From the NCBI GenBank assembly GCA_045587285.1, contig JAZNBZ010000140.1:1-8146 (forward strand): a stretch of DNA of 8,146 bases, in the 5' to 3' direction. A program made the position numbers and the translations under genes. Position 1 is the stretch's first letter. Every line of letters begins with the position of its first letter. Of this stretch, positions 1 through 6,257 are shown piece by piece. This DNA is from Flemingiibacterium sp045587285 (lineage in GTDB: Bacteria; Bacillota; Clostridia; Oscillospirales; CAG-272). Under the pieces are notes generated by a model that was not told where the DNA came from, did not search any database, and worked only from the letters and a program-made list of their open reading frames with translations.

Positions 1-254
1 GACTCGTAGATCTGAGTCGCGGGGCCTGCGAGATTAAGCCCAGGCTCCGTGAGGAACGCGCGGCAGCCGCCGTCGTACGCCTTGGACGCATAGCTGTGTC
101 CGTCCGCCGCCGCGCCGACGAGGCACGCGAACACCGTGCCCGACGCAGCCCGTCGCGAGTCGTACACGACGTCCGAAACGTCGGTCGCCGAGAGCACGTC
201 TGCGCTCTTATTCGACGTATATTCTATATCCGCGAGAATTTTGGTCAGTATCAT
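1..254 (-). CDS. murE: UDP-N-acetylmuramyl-tripeptide synthetase MurE, N-terminal part (cut by window edge)
   Basis: Only the first 84 codons are present; the gene continues beyond position 1. The product would be the cytoplasmic Mur ligase that adds the third residue (L-Lys or meso-DAP) to UDP-MurNAc-L-Ala-D-Glu. What is visible is the N-terminal UDP-binding domain: the VVYDSR motif (residues 29-34), a G-x-VFACLVGA strand (about 39-48), ADGHSY (50-55) and a following GGCRAFLTE (62-70). These match the family pattern DSR...pG.lFva..G...DGh.fi..A...Ga. MurF shares this fold, but the DSR plus DGH pairing and spacing fit MurE better. The ATG at 254-252 is preceded by AGGAG about 10 bases upstream. 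The ATP-binding and amino-acid-specificity regions lie outside the window, so the added residue cannot be read here. It lies in the same direction as the racemase, 139 bases downstream of it. Confidence 0.85.
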   Translation of the reverse strand, partial: MILTKILADIEYTSNKSADVLSATDVSDVVYDSRRAASGTVFACLVGAAADGHSYASKAYDGGCRAFLTEPGLNLAGPATQIYE

Positions 255-294
255 AAGATTTTGGCTCCTATGTCAAATATTAGGCTCGCTCACT

Positions 295-367
295 CGGGGC
301 GTCGAAGGCGCCGCCCCCTACCGATAAAGCGGTTATCCGTGTGGGGGCTGGCGCCTTCGACAGCCCG
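295..367. repeat. Long hairpin repeat, copy 1 (between racemase and murE)
   Basis: Near-perfect inverted repeat. The arms GTCGAAGGCGCC (301-312) and GGCGCCTTCGAC (350-361) pair fully. The stem extends inward through GCCCCC/GGGGGC (313-318 with 343-348, one bulged T at 349) and outward through GGGC/GCCC (297-300 with 363-366, one bulged A at 362). The loop is about 24 bases. A related sequence in the same orientation lies at 6103-6172, so this is a dispersed palindromic element rather than a gene-specific site. On the minus strand it follows the racemase stop and precedes murE without a T-run, so it need not end transcription. It could act as a processing or attenuating hairpin. Confidence 0.8.
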
Positions 368-393
368 ACCTTTTGCACAGCGGAAATATTGTG

Positions 394-1110
394 TCAATCA
401 AATACCGTCGCCTTACCGCACGCGCGTATGGTTGCAAGCGCAAGACATTCGAGCGAGTCCACGTAAAACTCGCCGAGGCTTGCGCGCTTTTTTATCAGCG
501 AAAGCTCGGTACAGCCGAGTATGAGCCGCTCACAGCCGAGGCTTCGCATATAGTGCGCTATCTCGAAAAAACTCTCCATATCGGCGTCCTTGCCCATTTT
601 TATCTGCCCGTATATAAGCTCCATAACGCGCGCCTGATGCGCCGCGTCGGGAACTGCGCACTCTATATCGTGCCGCTCGCAGTACTTCTGATACGTGCGC
701 GAGTTGACCGTTCCGTCGGTTGCGAGAAGCCCGAAGCGCTTTACCCCCTGTGCCTTCAGCGCCTTCACCGACTCCTCGATTATGTTGAGTATCGGCACGT
801 CGATCGCCTTATCGAGGCTGTCGTAAAAATAATGCGCGGTGTTGCACGGGATAGCGATAAGCTCTGCACCAAAGTCCACGAGCTTTTTCGCGTCGGGTAT
901 CATAGCCGAGAGCGGATCGTCCGCCGACGCGCCCGTTATAAACGCGGTACGGTCTGGAGTCGTTGCGCGGCTCGAAATCACGATGTCGATATGCTCCTGA
1001 TCGCAGTCGGCTTTGGTAAGCGTGGTGAGCATTTCGTAAAAATACACCGTTGACATCGGTCCAAGACCGCCGAGAATACCGAGCAGCTTACTGCTTTTAC
1101 TCTTTTCCAT
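394..1110 (-). CDS. Aspartate/glutamate racemase family protein (probable aspartate racemase)
   Basis: A 238-residue cytoplasmic protein of the cofactor-independent Asp/Glu racemase family, which interconverts L- and D-amino acids with two catalytic cysteines. Both are visible: PCNTAH with Cys89, and GCTELS with Cys200. The N-terminal LGILGGLGPMST (residues 10-21) is typical of the aspartate racemase (RacD/YgeA/RacX-like) branch rather than glutamate racemase MurI. Length is normal. The ATG lies inside the 3' end of the upstream ATP-grasp gene (14-base overlap, different frame), so the two are probably translationally coupled. No strong independent ribosome binding site is seen, only an AAGAAG stretch. 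Beside a D-aspartate-ligase-like gene, the likely job is to supply D-Asp for the peptidoglycan cross-bridge; this is inferred from context. Other substrates within the family (broad-specificity RacX, hydantoin racemases) remain possible. Confidence 0.88.
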   Translation of the reverse strand: MEKSKSSKLLGILGGLGPMSTVYFYEMLTTLTKADCDQEHIDIVISSRATTPDRTAFITGASADDPLSAMIPDAKKLVDFGAELIAIPCNTAHYFYDSLDKAIDVPILNIIEESVKALKAQGVKRFGLLATDGTVNSRTYQKYCERHDIECAVPDAAHQARVMELIYGQIKMGKDADMESFFEIAHYMRSLGCERLILGCTELSLIKKRASLGEFYVDSLECLALATIRACGKATVFD

Positions 1111-2332
1111 AATACTTCTTGAACTTTCCGTAGTGGTTGTAGCCGTGCATCATAAGGAAGAATACGCGGCGCGGATTCATAAACGTATCGGGGCGGTACC
1201 AGAGAGATGCGTGCGCCTTGCCTTCCTTGGCAAGTGCCTTCGCCTTCGCGACCATATCCTTGTCGCGGCAGTACTGATATACAACGCCCTTGGGTATGCT
1301 GTGCCAGAACACCTCGTTATCGCAGTAGTACGCGTCGCCGAGGTCCTTGTTTTCCACCAAATCCTCGACGATGTAGCGTGCGACGTTACAGCCTGCGCTC
1401 GTTACGTAATTGTTGCTTCTGCCAAGACGCAGGTTTATCTCGAACGCGCGGAACGTACCGTCGCGCTCGTCGAATTTAATGTCAAAATTAGAGTAGCCGA
1501 CGAAGCCGATCTCTTCAAGATAAGCCTTGAACTTATCCATAAGCTCGCGGTCACACTCGGTGATGATCGCGCAGTGGTTTCCAAGTCCCTTGGGAGTATG
1601 CTCCTCCAAAATAACGTGTCCGAGGCACATCATTTTGACCTTGCCGTTTTTGTCCGAGTACGCGGTAAGCACGCGCATCTTCGAGTCATCGCCCGGTATC
1701 ATATCCTGAAGGATTATCTTCTCGGGGTAGCCCGACTCGTATATGCGGCGAATGATTATCTGCGCTTCAAGCGCACTGCCTGCGGTGTAGACCTTCTTCA
1801 TTCCGTCGAAGGGATATTTCCAATAGACCGCGCTCGCGGACGGCTTGATGATTATCGGATAGGAAAAGCCGATAACGTCCTCCTCAAGCGCCGTTTCAAG
1901 ATCGGTTTCGGGAGTTACTATCGCGGTTTTCGGATAGAGTATTCCGTGCTTATCGCAGTCCTCGTAGAAGTTCGCCTTATACGCAAGGCGCTCGAAAAGC
2001 TCCGCGCCGATGTACGGCACGATATAACGAGGACGAAGCCTGTCGCCGTGGTGGATGAGCATATCCGCGTAGTCGTCGGTACAGCCGAACGCAATGAGCG
2101 TTGCGCCCTCGTGCTCGTCGGCAAAGCGCATAAGCGTTTCTACCATAACGTCGGGCTCATCGAGCTTTTCCACAGCCGTGAAGCTTATGATACGGGTGTA
2201 GTTCGACGCGCCGATGGCGTAGCGTCCGAAGGCGTAGGATTTAACACCGTACTCTGCGTGGAAAGCGCGCGCTACGTTGTAGCAGTTGAGGTCCGCGCCG
2301 AGCAGTACGGGGATTATATTTTTGTTGTCCAT
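1097..2332 (-). CDS. ATP-grasp ligase, probable D-aspartate ligase (Aslfm-like)
   Basis: A 411-residue ATP-grasp carboxylate-amine ligase without signal peptide or membrane segment. An N-terminal IPVLLGADLNCYNVARAFH (residues 7-25) forms the first nucleotide-fold strand. ATP-grasp marks follow: IIIKPSAS with Lys163, ILQDMIPGDDS (207-217), SNFDIKFD (281-288) and FEINLRLGR (297-305), whose Glu298/Asn300 fit the metal-binding position. From memory, the N-terminal block and the QD-x-IPGDDS-x-MRVL-x-AY-x-D and VKMMCLGH stretches closely resemble D-aspartate ligase Aslfm of Enterococcus faecium and AslA of Lactococcus. Those enzymes attach the beta-carboxyl of D-Asp to the lysine side chain of UDP-MurNAc-pentapeptide. 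The overlapping downstream racemase supports this role, as rac and asl genes are partners there. The start at 2332 has a modest AAAGG upstream. Another amino-acid ligase of the superfamily is the main alternative. Confidence 0.85.
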   Translation of the reverse strand: MDNKNIIPVLLGADLNCYNVARAFHAEYGVKSYAFGRYAIGASNYTRIISFTAVEKLDEPDVMVETLMRFADEHEGATLIAFGCTDDYADMLIHHGDRLRPRYIVPYIGAELFERLAYKANFYEDCDKHGILYPKTAIVTPETDLETALEEDVIGFSYPIIIKPSASAVYWKYPFDGMKKVYTAGSALEAQIIIRRIYESGYPEKIILQDMIPGDDSKMRVLTAYSDKNGKVKMMCLGHVILEEHTPKGLGNHCAIITECDRELMDKFKAYLEEIGFVGYSNFDIKFDERDGTFRAFEINLRLGRSNNYVTSAGCNVARYIVEDLVENKDLGDAYYCDNEVFWHSIPKGVVYQYCRDKDMVAKAKALAKEGKAHASLWYRPDTFMNPRRVFFLMMHGYNHYGKFKKYYGKE

Positions 2333-2408
2333 TTATTTTAAAACCTTTCAGTTGATGTTATGAAACTCACAATTACTTTATGTGTTCCAATATGACATTC
2401 GCCTTGCA

Positions 2409-2547
2409 AAGCCTCCCTCCGAGAGGGAGGGGGACCACGAAGTGGTGGAAGGAGCCTACGCGACCTATGATTAAGTTATATTTGGAGTTTACGCATTCTC
2501 CCTCAGTCACGGTTGCACCGTGACAGCTCCCTCCCGGAGGGAGCCTC
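2409..2547. repeat. MITE-like palindromic element between asnB and the ATP-grasp gene
   Basis: An approximately 140-base element with related ends in opposite orientation. The left end reads AAGCCTCCCTCC and the right end, reverse-complemented, reads GAGGCTCCCTCC. Inside are four perfect small hairpins: CCTCCCTC/GAGGGAGG (2412-2419 with 2423-2430), ACCAC/GTGGT (2434-2438 with 2442-2446), GTCACGGT/ACCGTGAC (2506-2513 with 2517-2524) and GCTCCCTC/GAGGGAGC (2526-2533 with 2537-2544). The middle (about 2465-2490) is AT-rich. It codes for nothing credible. This paired-hairpin, inverted-end layout resembles non-autonomous dispersed repeats in gut Clostridia genomes. Only one copy is in the window, so dispersal is inferred. 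It fills most of the 275-base gap between two same-strand genes. Confidence 0.7.
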
Positions 2548-2607
2548 ATAAGAACATTATTCATCGAAAAAGATTATCTAATTGGCAATCATAAAAAGCC
2601 TCGAAAA

Positions 2608-4449
2608 TCATACCTCGGCGACAAAGAAGCGGCGGTACCACGTGAGGAAAACGTACACCGTCCAGATGCGTCTGCCGTTGTTCGCCGCACCCGATTTGTG
2701 TGCGTCGAGAATGGATACGAGGTAATCGGTGTCAAAGAACTCTTTTGCCTCGGCGCTCGTGAACTCCTCCTTGATGAGGTTATAATACTTGTCCTCCTGC
2801 ATCCAGTGGCGTATCGGCACGGGGAAGCCAAGCTTCTTGCGGTCTGCCCACTCGTCGGGAAGCGTGCGGTTAGCCGCCTTGCGGAAGATGTACTTGGTGT
2901 TCTTGCCGTTAATCTTGTATTCGTGCGGAAGTGCCTGCGCCTGCTCCATTACCTTCTTGTCAAGGAACGGCACGCGAAGCTCGAGCGAGCTTGCCATACT
3001 CATCTTGTCAGCCTTTAAGAGTATGTCGCCGGGCAGCCACAGATTAAGGTCAAGGTACTGCTTCTTGTCAAGCTCCGATTTGCCCCGAGCGCGCGCGTAT
3101 ATCGGCGCGGTGACCTCTTTAACGCTCGGTCCGCAGCGGTACTCGTCTTTGAGCACGCGCATCGCGTCCTTTTCGTCCCACACCATTGCCTGACCGATGA
3201 AATAGTCCTCGGGGTTACCGCTTGACTTTATGATAAGGTCGTGTCCCTTGAAATACGGAAGCTTCTTTGCGACAGCCGCCGCCGCGACGCGGATGAACTT
3301 GGGCAGACGCTTGTATTTCTTCATCAGCCCGGCCTCGTCGTACCACTCGTAGCCTGCGTATATCTCATCCGCACCCTCGCCCGAGAGAACGACGGTAACG
3401 TGCTCCTTTGCGAGCCTTGCGAGGAAATAAAGCGGCAGGCAGGACGGGTTCGACTGCGGCTCGTCCATATAGTACTGTATATCGGAAAGGCTGTCGAAGC
3501 ACTCGTCGGCGGTAATCATTTTACGGTAATTTTCGATACCGAGCTTGTCCGATAGCTCCTTTGCCATATCGGTTTCGTTGAATTTGTCGTACGCAAAGCC
3601 GACGGAGAAGGTCTTGTCGGGCATAAGGCACGCGGTGATATAGCTCGAGTCAACGCCGCCCGACAGGAACGCGCCGACCTTAACGTCGCTTATGCGGTGC
3701 GCCTCGACGGACTCGTGTACGGTCTTGTCTATCTCGTCAACGTATCGCTCGAAGTCGCCTGCGACCTCGGTGAAATCCGCATCCCAATAGCGCGCGGTAG
3801 AGATAGGCTCGCCCGTGCCGAGAGGAAGCGTGAAATAGTGCGCGGGGGGCAATTTGTAAACGCCCTCGAAGAAGGTTTCGTCAAGCGAGGAATACTGAAA
3901 CGTCAGATACGGACGAAGCGCGTTTTTGTTGAGTTTTTTGACAAATTTCGGGTGCTCTAAAAACGCCTTTATCTCCGAGCCGAAGATATAGTCGCCATCC
4001 TCGGTGCGATAGTAGTAAAACGGCTTGATGCCGAAAATATCGCGTGCGCCGTAGAGCGTGTTTTTGTTTTTATCGTAAATGACGAATGCGTACATACCGC
4101 GAAGATGTGCGGCAAGCCCCTCGCCCCACTTTTCGTATCCGTGGACGAGCACCTCGGTGTCGGTGTCGGTCGCGAAAACGTGACCGTCCGCCTCGAGCTC
4201 ACTTCGAAGCTCGGGAAAATTGTACGTTTCGCCGTTGTAGACGATGACGATACTTCCGTCCTCGTTGTATATCGGCTGTGAGCCGCCGCCAAGGTCGATT
4301 ATCGACAGACGGCGAAAGCCGAGCGCGACGTTTTCATTTATAAACTCGCCCTCGGAATCGGGACCGCGATGGATAATGCGGTTCATCATCTTGTTGAGTA
4401 TTTCTTTTTTGTTTTCAAGCTTTCCTGAGAAGCCTACAAATCCGCACAT
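2608..4449 (-). CDS. asnB: Glutamine-hydrolysing asparagine synthetase family amidotransferase (AsnB/AsnH-like)
   Basis: A 613-residue two-domain enzyme. The N-terminal class II glutaminase domain (about 2-200) has Cys2 exposed after Met removal (MCGFVGF), RRLSIIDL (46-53), NGETYN (72-77) and TDTEV (96-100). The synthetase domain carries the PP-loop SGGVDSS (263-269) and SGEGADEIYAGYEW (356-369), followed by RVPFLD and KLGFPVP. All expected catalytic parts are present. The reaction transfers glutamine ammonia to an adenylated carboxylate, normally aspartate to asparagine. Length is nearer the roughly 610-640-residue group that includes cell-wall amidotransferases (L. lactis AsnH on D-Asp, B. 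subtilis AsnB and corynebacterial LtsA on meso-DAP) than the roughly 554-residue E. coli AsnB. Being upstream of a D-Asp ligase and racemase makes amidation of a peptidoglycan residue plausible, but sequence alone does not decide. The ATG at 4449-4447 has a strong AGAAGGAG site. Confidence 0.93.
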   Translation of the reverse strand: MCGFVGFSGKLENKKEILNKMMNRIIHRGPDSEGEFINENVALGFRRLSIIDLGGGSQPIYNEDGSIVIVYNGETYNFPELRSELEADGHVFATDTDTEVLVHGYEKWGEGLAAHLRGMYAFVIYDKNKNTLYGARDIFGIKPFYYYRTEDGDYIFGSEIKAFLEHPKFVKKLNKNALRPYLTFQYSSLDETFFEGVYKLPPAHYFTLPLGTGEPISTARYWDADFTEVAGDFERYVDEIDKTVHESVEAHRISDVKVGAFLSGGVDSSYITACLMPDKTFSVGFAYDKFNETDMAKELSDKLGIENYRKMITADECFDSLSDIQYYMDEPQSNPSCLPLYFLARLAKEHVTVVLSGEGADEIYAGYEWYDEAGLMKKYKRLPKFIRVAAAAVAKKLPYFKGHDLIIKSSGNPEDYFIGQAMVWDEKDAMRVLKDEYRCGPSVKEVTAPIYARARGKSELDKKQYLDLNLWLPGDILLKADKMSMASSLELRVPFLDKKVMEQAQALPHEYKINGKNTKYIFRKAANRTLPDEWADRKKLGFPVPIRHWMQEDKYYNLIKEEFTSAEAKEFFDTDYLVSILDAHKSGAANNGRRIWTVYVFLTWYRRFFVAEV

Positions 4450-4495
4450 ATTTTTTCTCCTTCTGAAAGGATTTTCTTGATTTTACAGAGTGTTT

Positions 4496-4599
4496 GGTTT
4501 GCGAAACCGTTCGTTTTGCTCGCGACCGCTTTGCGGTCCCCCGACCGGGGAGTATGAGGGGCAGAGCCCCTCATATCAAAGCGTGCGTGTTACGCGCGT
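4496..4599. other. Cluster of hairpins in the asnB leader
   Basis: Five small inverted repeats lie in tandem between the predicted promoter and the asnB start: GGTTT/AAACC (4496-4500 with 4504-4508), GACCGC/GCGGTC (4524-4529 with 4533-4538), CCCC/GGGG (4539-4542 with 4547-4550), a perfect 10-bp stem TATGAGGGGC/GCCCCTCATA with AGA loop (4553-4562 with 4566-4575), and a weaker GCGT/ACGC stem extended by wobbles (core 4585-4588 with 4592-4595). Read on the minus strand they would form the 5' untranslated region of asnB. None is followed by a clear U-run, and no T-box or known riboswitch motif was recognised. They may be dispersed palindromes or a regulatory leader. Confidence 0.6.
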
Positions 4600-4610
4600 G
4601 CTATAAACTA

Positions 4611-4646
4611 ATATAATATTATATCATATATAAGTGCAAAAATAAA
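4611..4646 (-). promoter_or_regulatory. Candidate sigma-70/sigma-A type promoter for asnB
   Basis: In an AT-rich block upstream of asnB the minus strand shows a perfect TATAAT (4623-4618), with TTTATT 17 bases upstream (4646-4641) as a weak -35. An overlapping alternative is TTGCAC (4639-4634) with TTATAT (4616-4611), spacer 17. Either would give a leader of roughly 160 bases carrying the hairpin cluster. The -35 match is poor (3 of 6), so the site is likely but not certain. Confidence 0.45.
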
Positions 4647-4668
4647 GTATAATCGCGTAAATTCTTCG

Positions 4669-4699
4669 CCCGAATGATGAAAAATCATTCATCATCGGG
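4669..4699. other. Inverted repeat overlapping the 3' end of ttcA
   Basis: CCCGAATGATGA (4669-4680) pairs with TCATCATCGGG (4689-4699), with one bulged A at 4674 and an 8-base loop. A shorter alternative stem is GAATGAT/ATCATTC (4672-4678 with 4684-4690). It covers the last codons and stop of ttcA on the minus strand. There is no T-run after it, so a Rho-independent terminator call is weak; it may instead stabilise the 3' end of the transcript. Confidence 0.4.
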
Positions 4700-5434
4700 A
4701 AAAACGGTGATCTTCGCCTCTTTGTACCCGTCAATACCCGCTTTTTGGAGCGCACCGAATATGCGGTGGCGAAGCCCTTTGTTGTTTCTCTCCATCGAGG
4801 CGAGAAGCGTTTTCATAGACTCTCGCTCGGTGTTCTTGTCCGCAGGGCACGGCGACTCGATAACGGGCAGCGGATGGCGGTTGACGAAATAGCGCACGTC
4901 CTTCTCCTGCGCGTAAAGAAGCGGTCGTATCATCGTAAGCTCCTTGCGCGAGAGGTACGTGACGGGCGAGAACGAGCCGAGCCTGCCCTCGTAAAAAAGG
5001 TTTAGCATAAACGTTTCCACAACGTCGTCGAAGTGGTGTCCGAGCGCTAATTTGTTGCACCCCTGCCGCTTGCACTCGTCGTGGAGCGCACCGCGGCGCA
5101 TCTTCGCGCAGAGTCCGCACGGATTTTTCTCTTTGCGAACGTCGAACACGATACGGCTTATCTGTGTCGGTACAACGACGAACGGCACGTCAAGCTCGCG
5201 ACACAAGTCCGCGATAGGCGTGAAATCTACGCCCTCAAATCCCATATCAACGCTTATCGCCACAAGCTCAAACTTCTTCGGGTAAAACCGACGAAGCTCG
5301 GCAAGCGCGAAAAGCAGCGTCAAGGAGTCCTTGCCGCCCGATATTCCAACGCCGATCCTATCGCCGTCCTCGATCATTTCATAATCGTCAACGGCGCGGC
5401 GCGTAAAGCTTAAAATTCGTTTTATTTCTTTCAT
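4685..5434 (-). CDS. ttcA: tRNA 2-thiocytidine biosynthesis protein TtcA family (PP-loop ATPase)
   Basis: A 249-residue cytoplasmic protein of the TtcA/TtuA PP-loop family, which activates a tRNA base with ATP and replaces oxygen with sulfur; E. coli TtcA makes 2-thiocytidine at position 32. Visible marks are the PP-loop GISGGKDSL (30-38), NPCGLCAKMRRG (104-115) with Cys106 and Cys109, GCNKLALGHHFDDVVET (125-141), and SPCPAD with Cys196. The three cysteines match the [4Fe-4S] ligands of TtcA. Length is shorter than E. coli TtcA (about 310) but usual for Firmicute members. The ATG at 5434 was preferred over an in-frame GTG at 5440; neither has a strong ribosome binding site (AAAGAG lies upstream), so the choice is uncertain by two codons. 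The gene is divergent from the amidase, with 58 bases between starts. It has no evident functional link to the wall genes downstream. Confidence 0.88.
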   Translation of the reverse strand: MKEIKRILSFTRRAVDDYEMIEDGDRIGVGISGGKDSLTLLFALAELRRFYPKKFELVAISVDMGFEGVDFTPIADLCRELDVPFVVVPTQISRIVFDVRKEKNPCGLCAKMRRGALHDECKRQGCNKLALGHHFDDVVETFMLNLFYEGRLGSFSPVTYLSRKELTMIRPLLYAQEKDVRYFVNRHPLPVIESPCPADKNTERESMKTLLASMERNNKGLRHRIFGALQKAGIDGYKEAKITVFPDDE

Positions 5435-5479
5435 AATCACACTCTTTATCTATTGAATATACTGTTATTAACGCAGAAT

Positions 5480-5484
5480 GGAGG
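5480..5484 (+). promoter_or_regulatory. Ribosome binding site that sets the amidase start
   Basis: GGAGG lies 8 bases before the ATG at 5493. A longer in-frame ATG at 5478 overlaps this site, so the site argues that translation begins at 5493 with MPKVFIDQGHN, which is also where Amidase_3 homology begins. Confidence 0.75.
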
Positions 5485-5492
5485 TAGCATTT

Positions 5493-6053
5493 ATGCCAAA
5501 GGTTTTTATAGATCAAGGTCACAACCCCGTCAACCCAAACGCAGGCGCGGAGGGTAACGGTCTTCGCGAGCAGGATATTACGTACGAGATCGGCATCATA
5601 CTTGCACAGCTTCTTAACAGCAACCCGAATTTTGAGGCGCGTACGTCGCGAAATTCCCCCACCGAGCAGGTCGGCACGTCGAACGCGTCGAGCCTTGCCG
5701 AGCGTGTACGCGAGGCAAACGAATGGGGCGCGGACGTGTTTTTGAGTCTGCACACGAACGCGTTCACAAGCCCGTCGGGAACGGGCGTTGAGGGCTTTTC
5801 CTACCGCGTGGATTCAAACGGTTTTAACCTCGCAGAGGACGTTGTAAGCGAGCTTTCGCTGATTACGGGGCTACGCAACCGAGGCGTGTTCGCGCGCCCG
5901 TCGCTGTACGTGCTCCGTCGAACGGCGATGCCTGCCGCGCTCATCGAAATGGGATACATAACAAACCCCACTGATGCCGCACTGATGAGCGAGCAGCCCG
6001 ATCTTTTCGCGCTCGGAATATACAACGGGATATTGGAGTATTTTGGTATGTAA
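5493..6053 (+). CDS. N-acetylmuramoyl-L-alanine amidase, Amidase_3 family
   Basis: A 186-residue zinc amidase consisting of the catalytic domain only. The family cleaves the bond between N-acetylmuramic acid and L-alanine in peptidoglycan. Expected residues are visible: FIDQGHNP with zinc ligand His10, LREQDITYEIG with Glu26, FLSLHTNA with His87, and ALIEMGYITNPTDAALM with catalytic Glu152. There is no signal peptide, transmembrane anchor, SH3, LysM or SPOR-type wall-binding domain. The protein would therefore need lysis, holin-type release or mother-cell action to reach its substrate. Such bare Amidase_3 proteins occur both as phage-type endolysins and as clostridial sporulation or germination enzymes. 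The next plus-strand gene is a spore germination protein, which mildly favours a spore role. No phage genes are visible nearby. Confidence 0.92.
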   Translation: MPKVFIDQGHNPVNPNAGAEGNGLREQDITYEIGIILAQLLNSNPNFEARTSRNSPTEQVGTSNASSLAERVREANEWGADVFLSLHTNAFTSPSGTGVEGFSYRVDSNGFNLAEDVVSELSLITGLRNRGVFARPSLYVLRRTAMPAALIEMGYITNPTDAALMSEQPDLFALGIYNGILEYFGM

Positions 6054-6102
6054 GTGTTTGTCACTTTTGGTGATAATGATGTTATAGATAATTCCAGTTG
6101 TG

Positions 6103-6172
6103 CGGGACGTCGAAGGCGCCGTCCCCTACCGGCAAAGGGGTTCTCGTAGGGGCTGGCGCCCACGACAGCCCG
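6103..6172. repeat. Long hairpin repeat, copy 2 (between amidase and spoVAF-like gene)
   Basis: This is a second copy of the element at 295-367 in the same orientation. GTCGAAGGCGCC (6109-6120) is identical to copy 1. The right arm GGCGCCCACGAC (6155-6166) has two changes that break two stem pairs. The flanking GGG/CCC pairing and the CCCCTAC/GTAGGGG inner stem are kept, so the fold survives. It starts about 50 bases after the amidase stop and is followed by GTTTTCT. On the plus strand it could thus act as a weak terminator for the amidase. The rest of this 204-base gap shows no gene. Confidence 0.75.
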
Positions 6173-6257
6173 TTTTCTAATCATAATCGGGTATATGGAA
6201 GCAAAGGAATACACAAGGCAATTGGAAAGATAAAATAACACATCGGGAAGTGATAAA

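Noticed and set aside
96..524. A plus-strand frame across the left edge
   Set aside because: It runs through the antisense of murE, the hairpin repeat and the racemase 3' end. It is Arg-rich and low in credible protein features.
373..1053. A 226-codon plus-strand frame opposite the racemase
   Set aside because: It is antisense to a complete racemase with both catalytic cysteines, has no recognisable domain and begins inside the repeat/intergenic area.
1133..2341. A 402-codon open frame on the plus strand opposite the ATP-grasp gene
   Set aside because: It is antisense to a gene with clear ATP-grasp motifs. Its translation shows no domain and it arises from the GC-rich codon pattern of the true gene.
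2373..2564. A 63-codon minus-strand frame
   Set aside because: It is almost entirely the MITE-like element; the residues simply translate the hairpin arms.
4450..4684. T-box or known riboswitch in the asnB leader
   Set aside because: No T-box sequence (GGTGGNACCGCG type) or other familiar aptamer core was found, only simple tandem hairpins.
5478..5492. Upstream ATG as the amidase start
   Set aside because: This ATG overlaps the GGAGG site that serves the ATG at 5493, and Amidase_3 homology starts at the latter.
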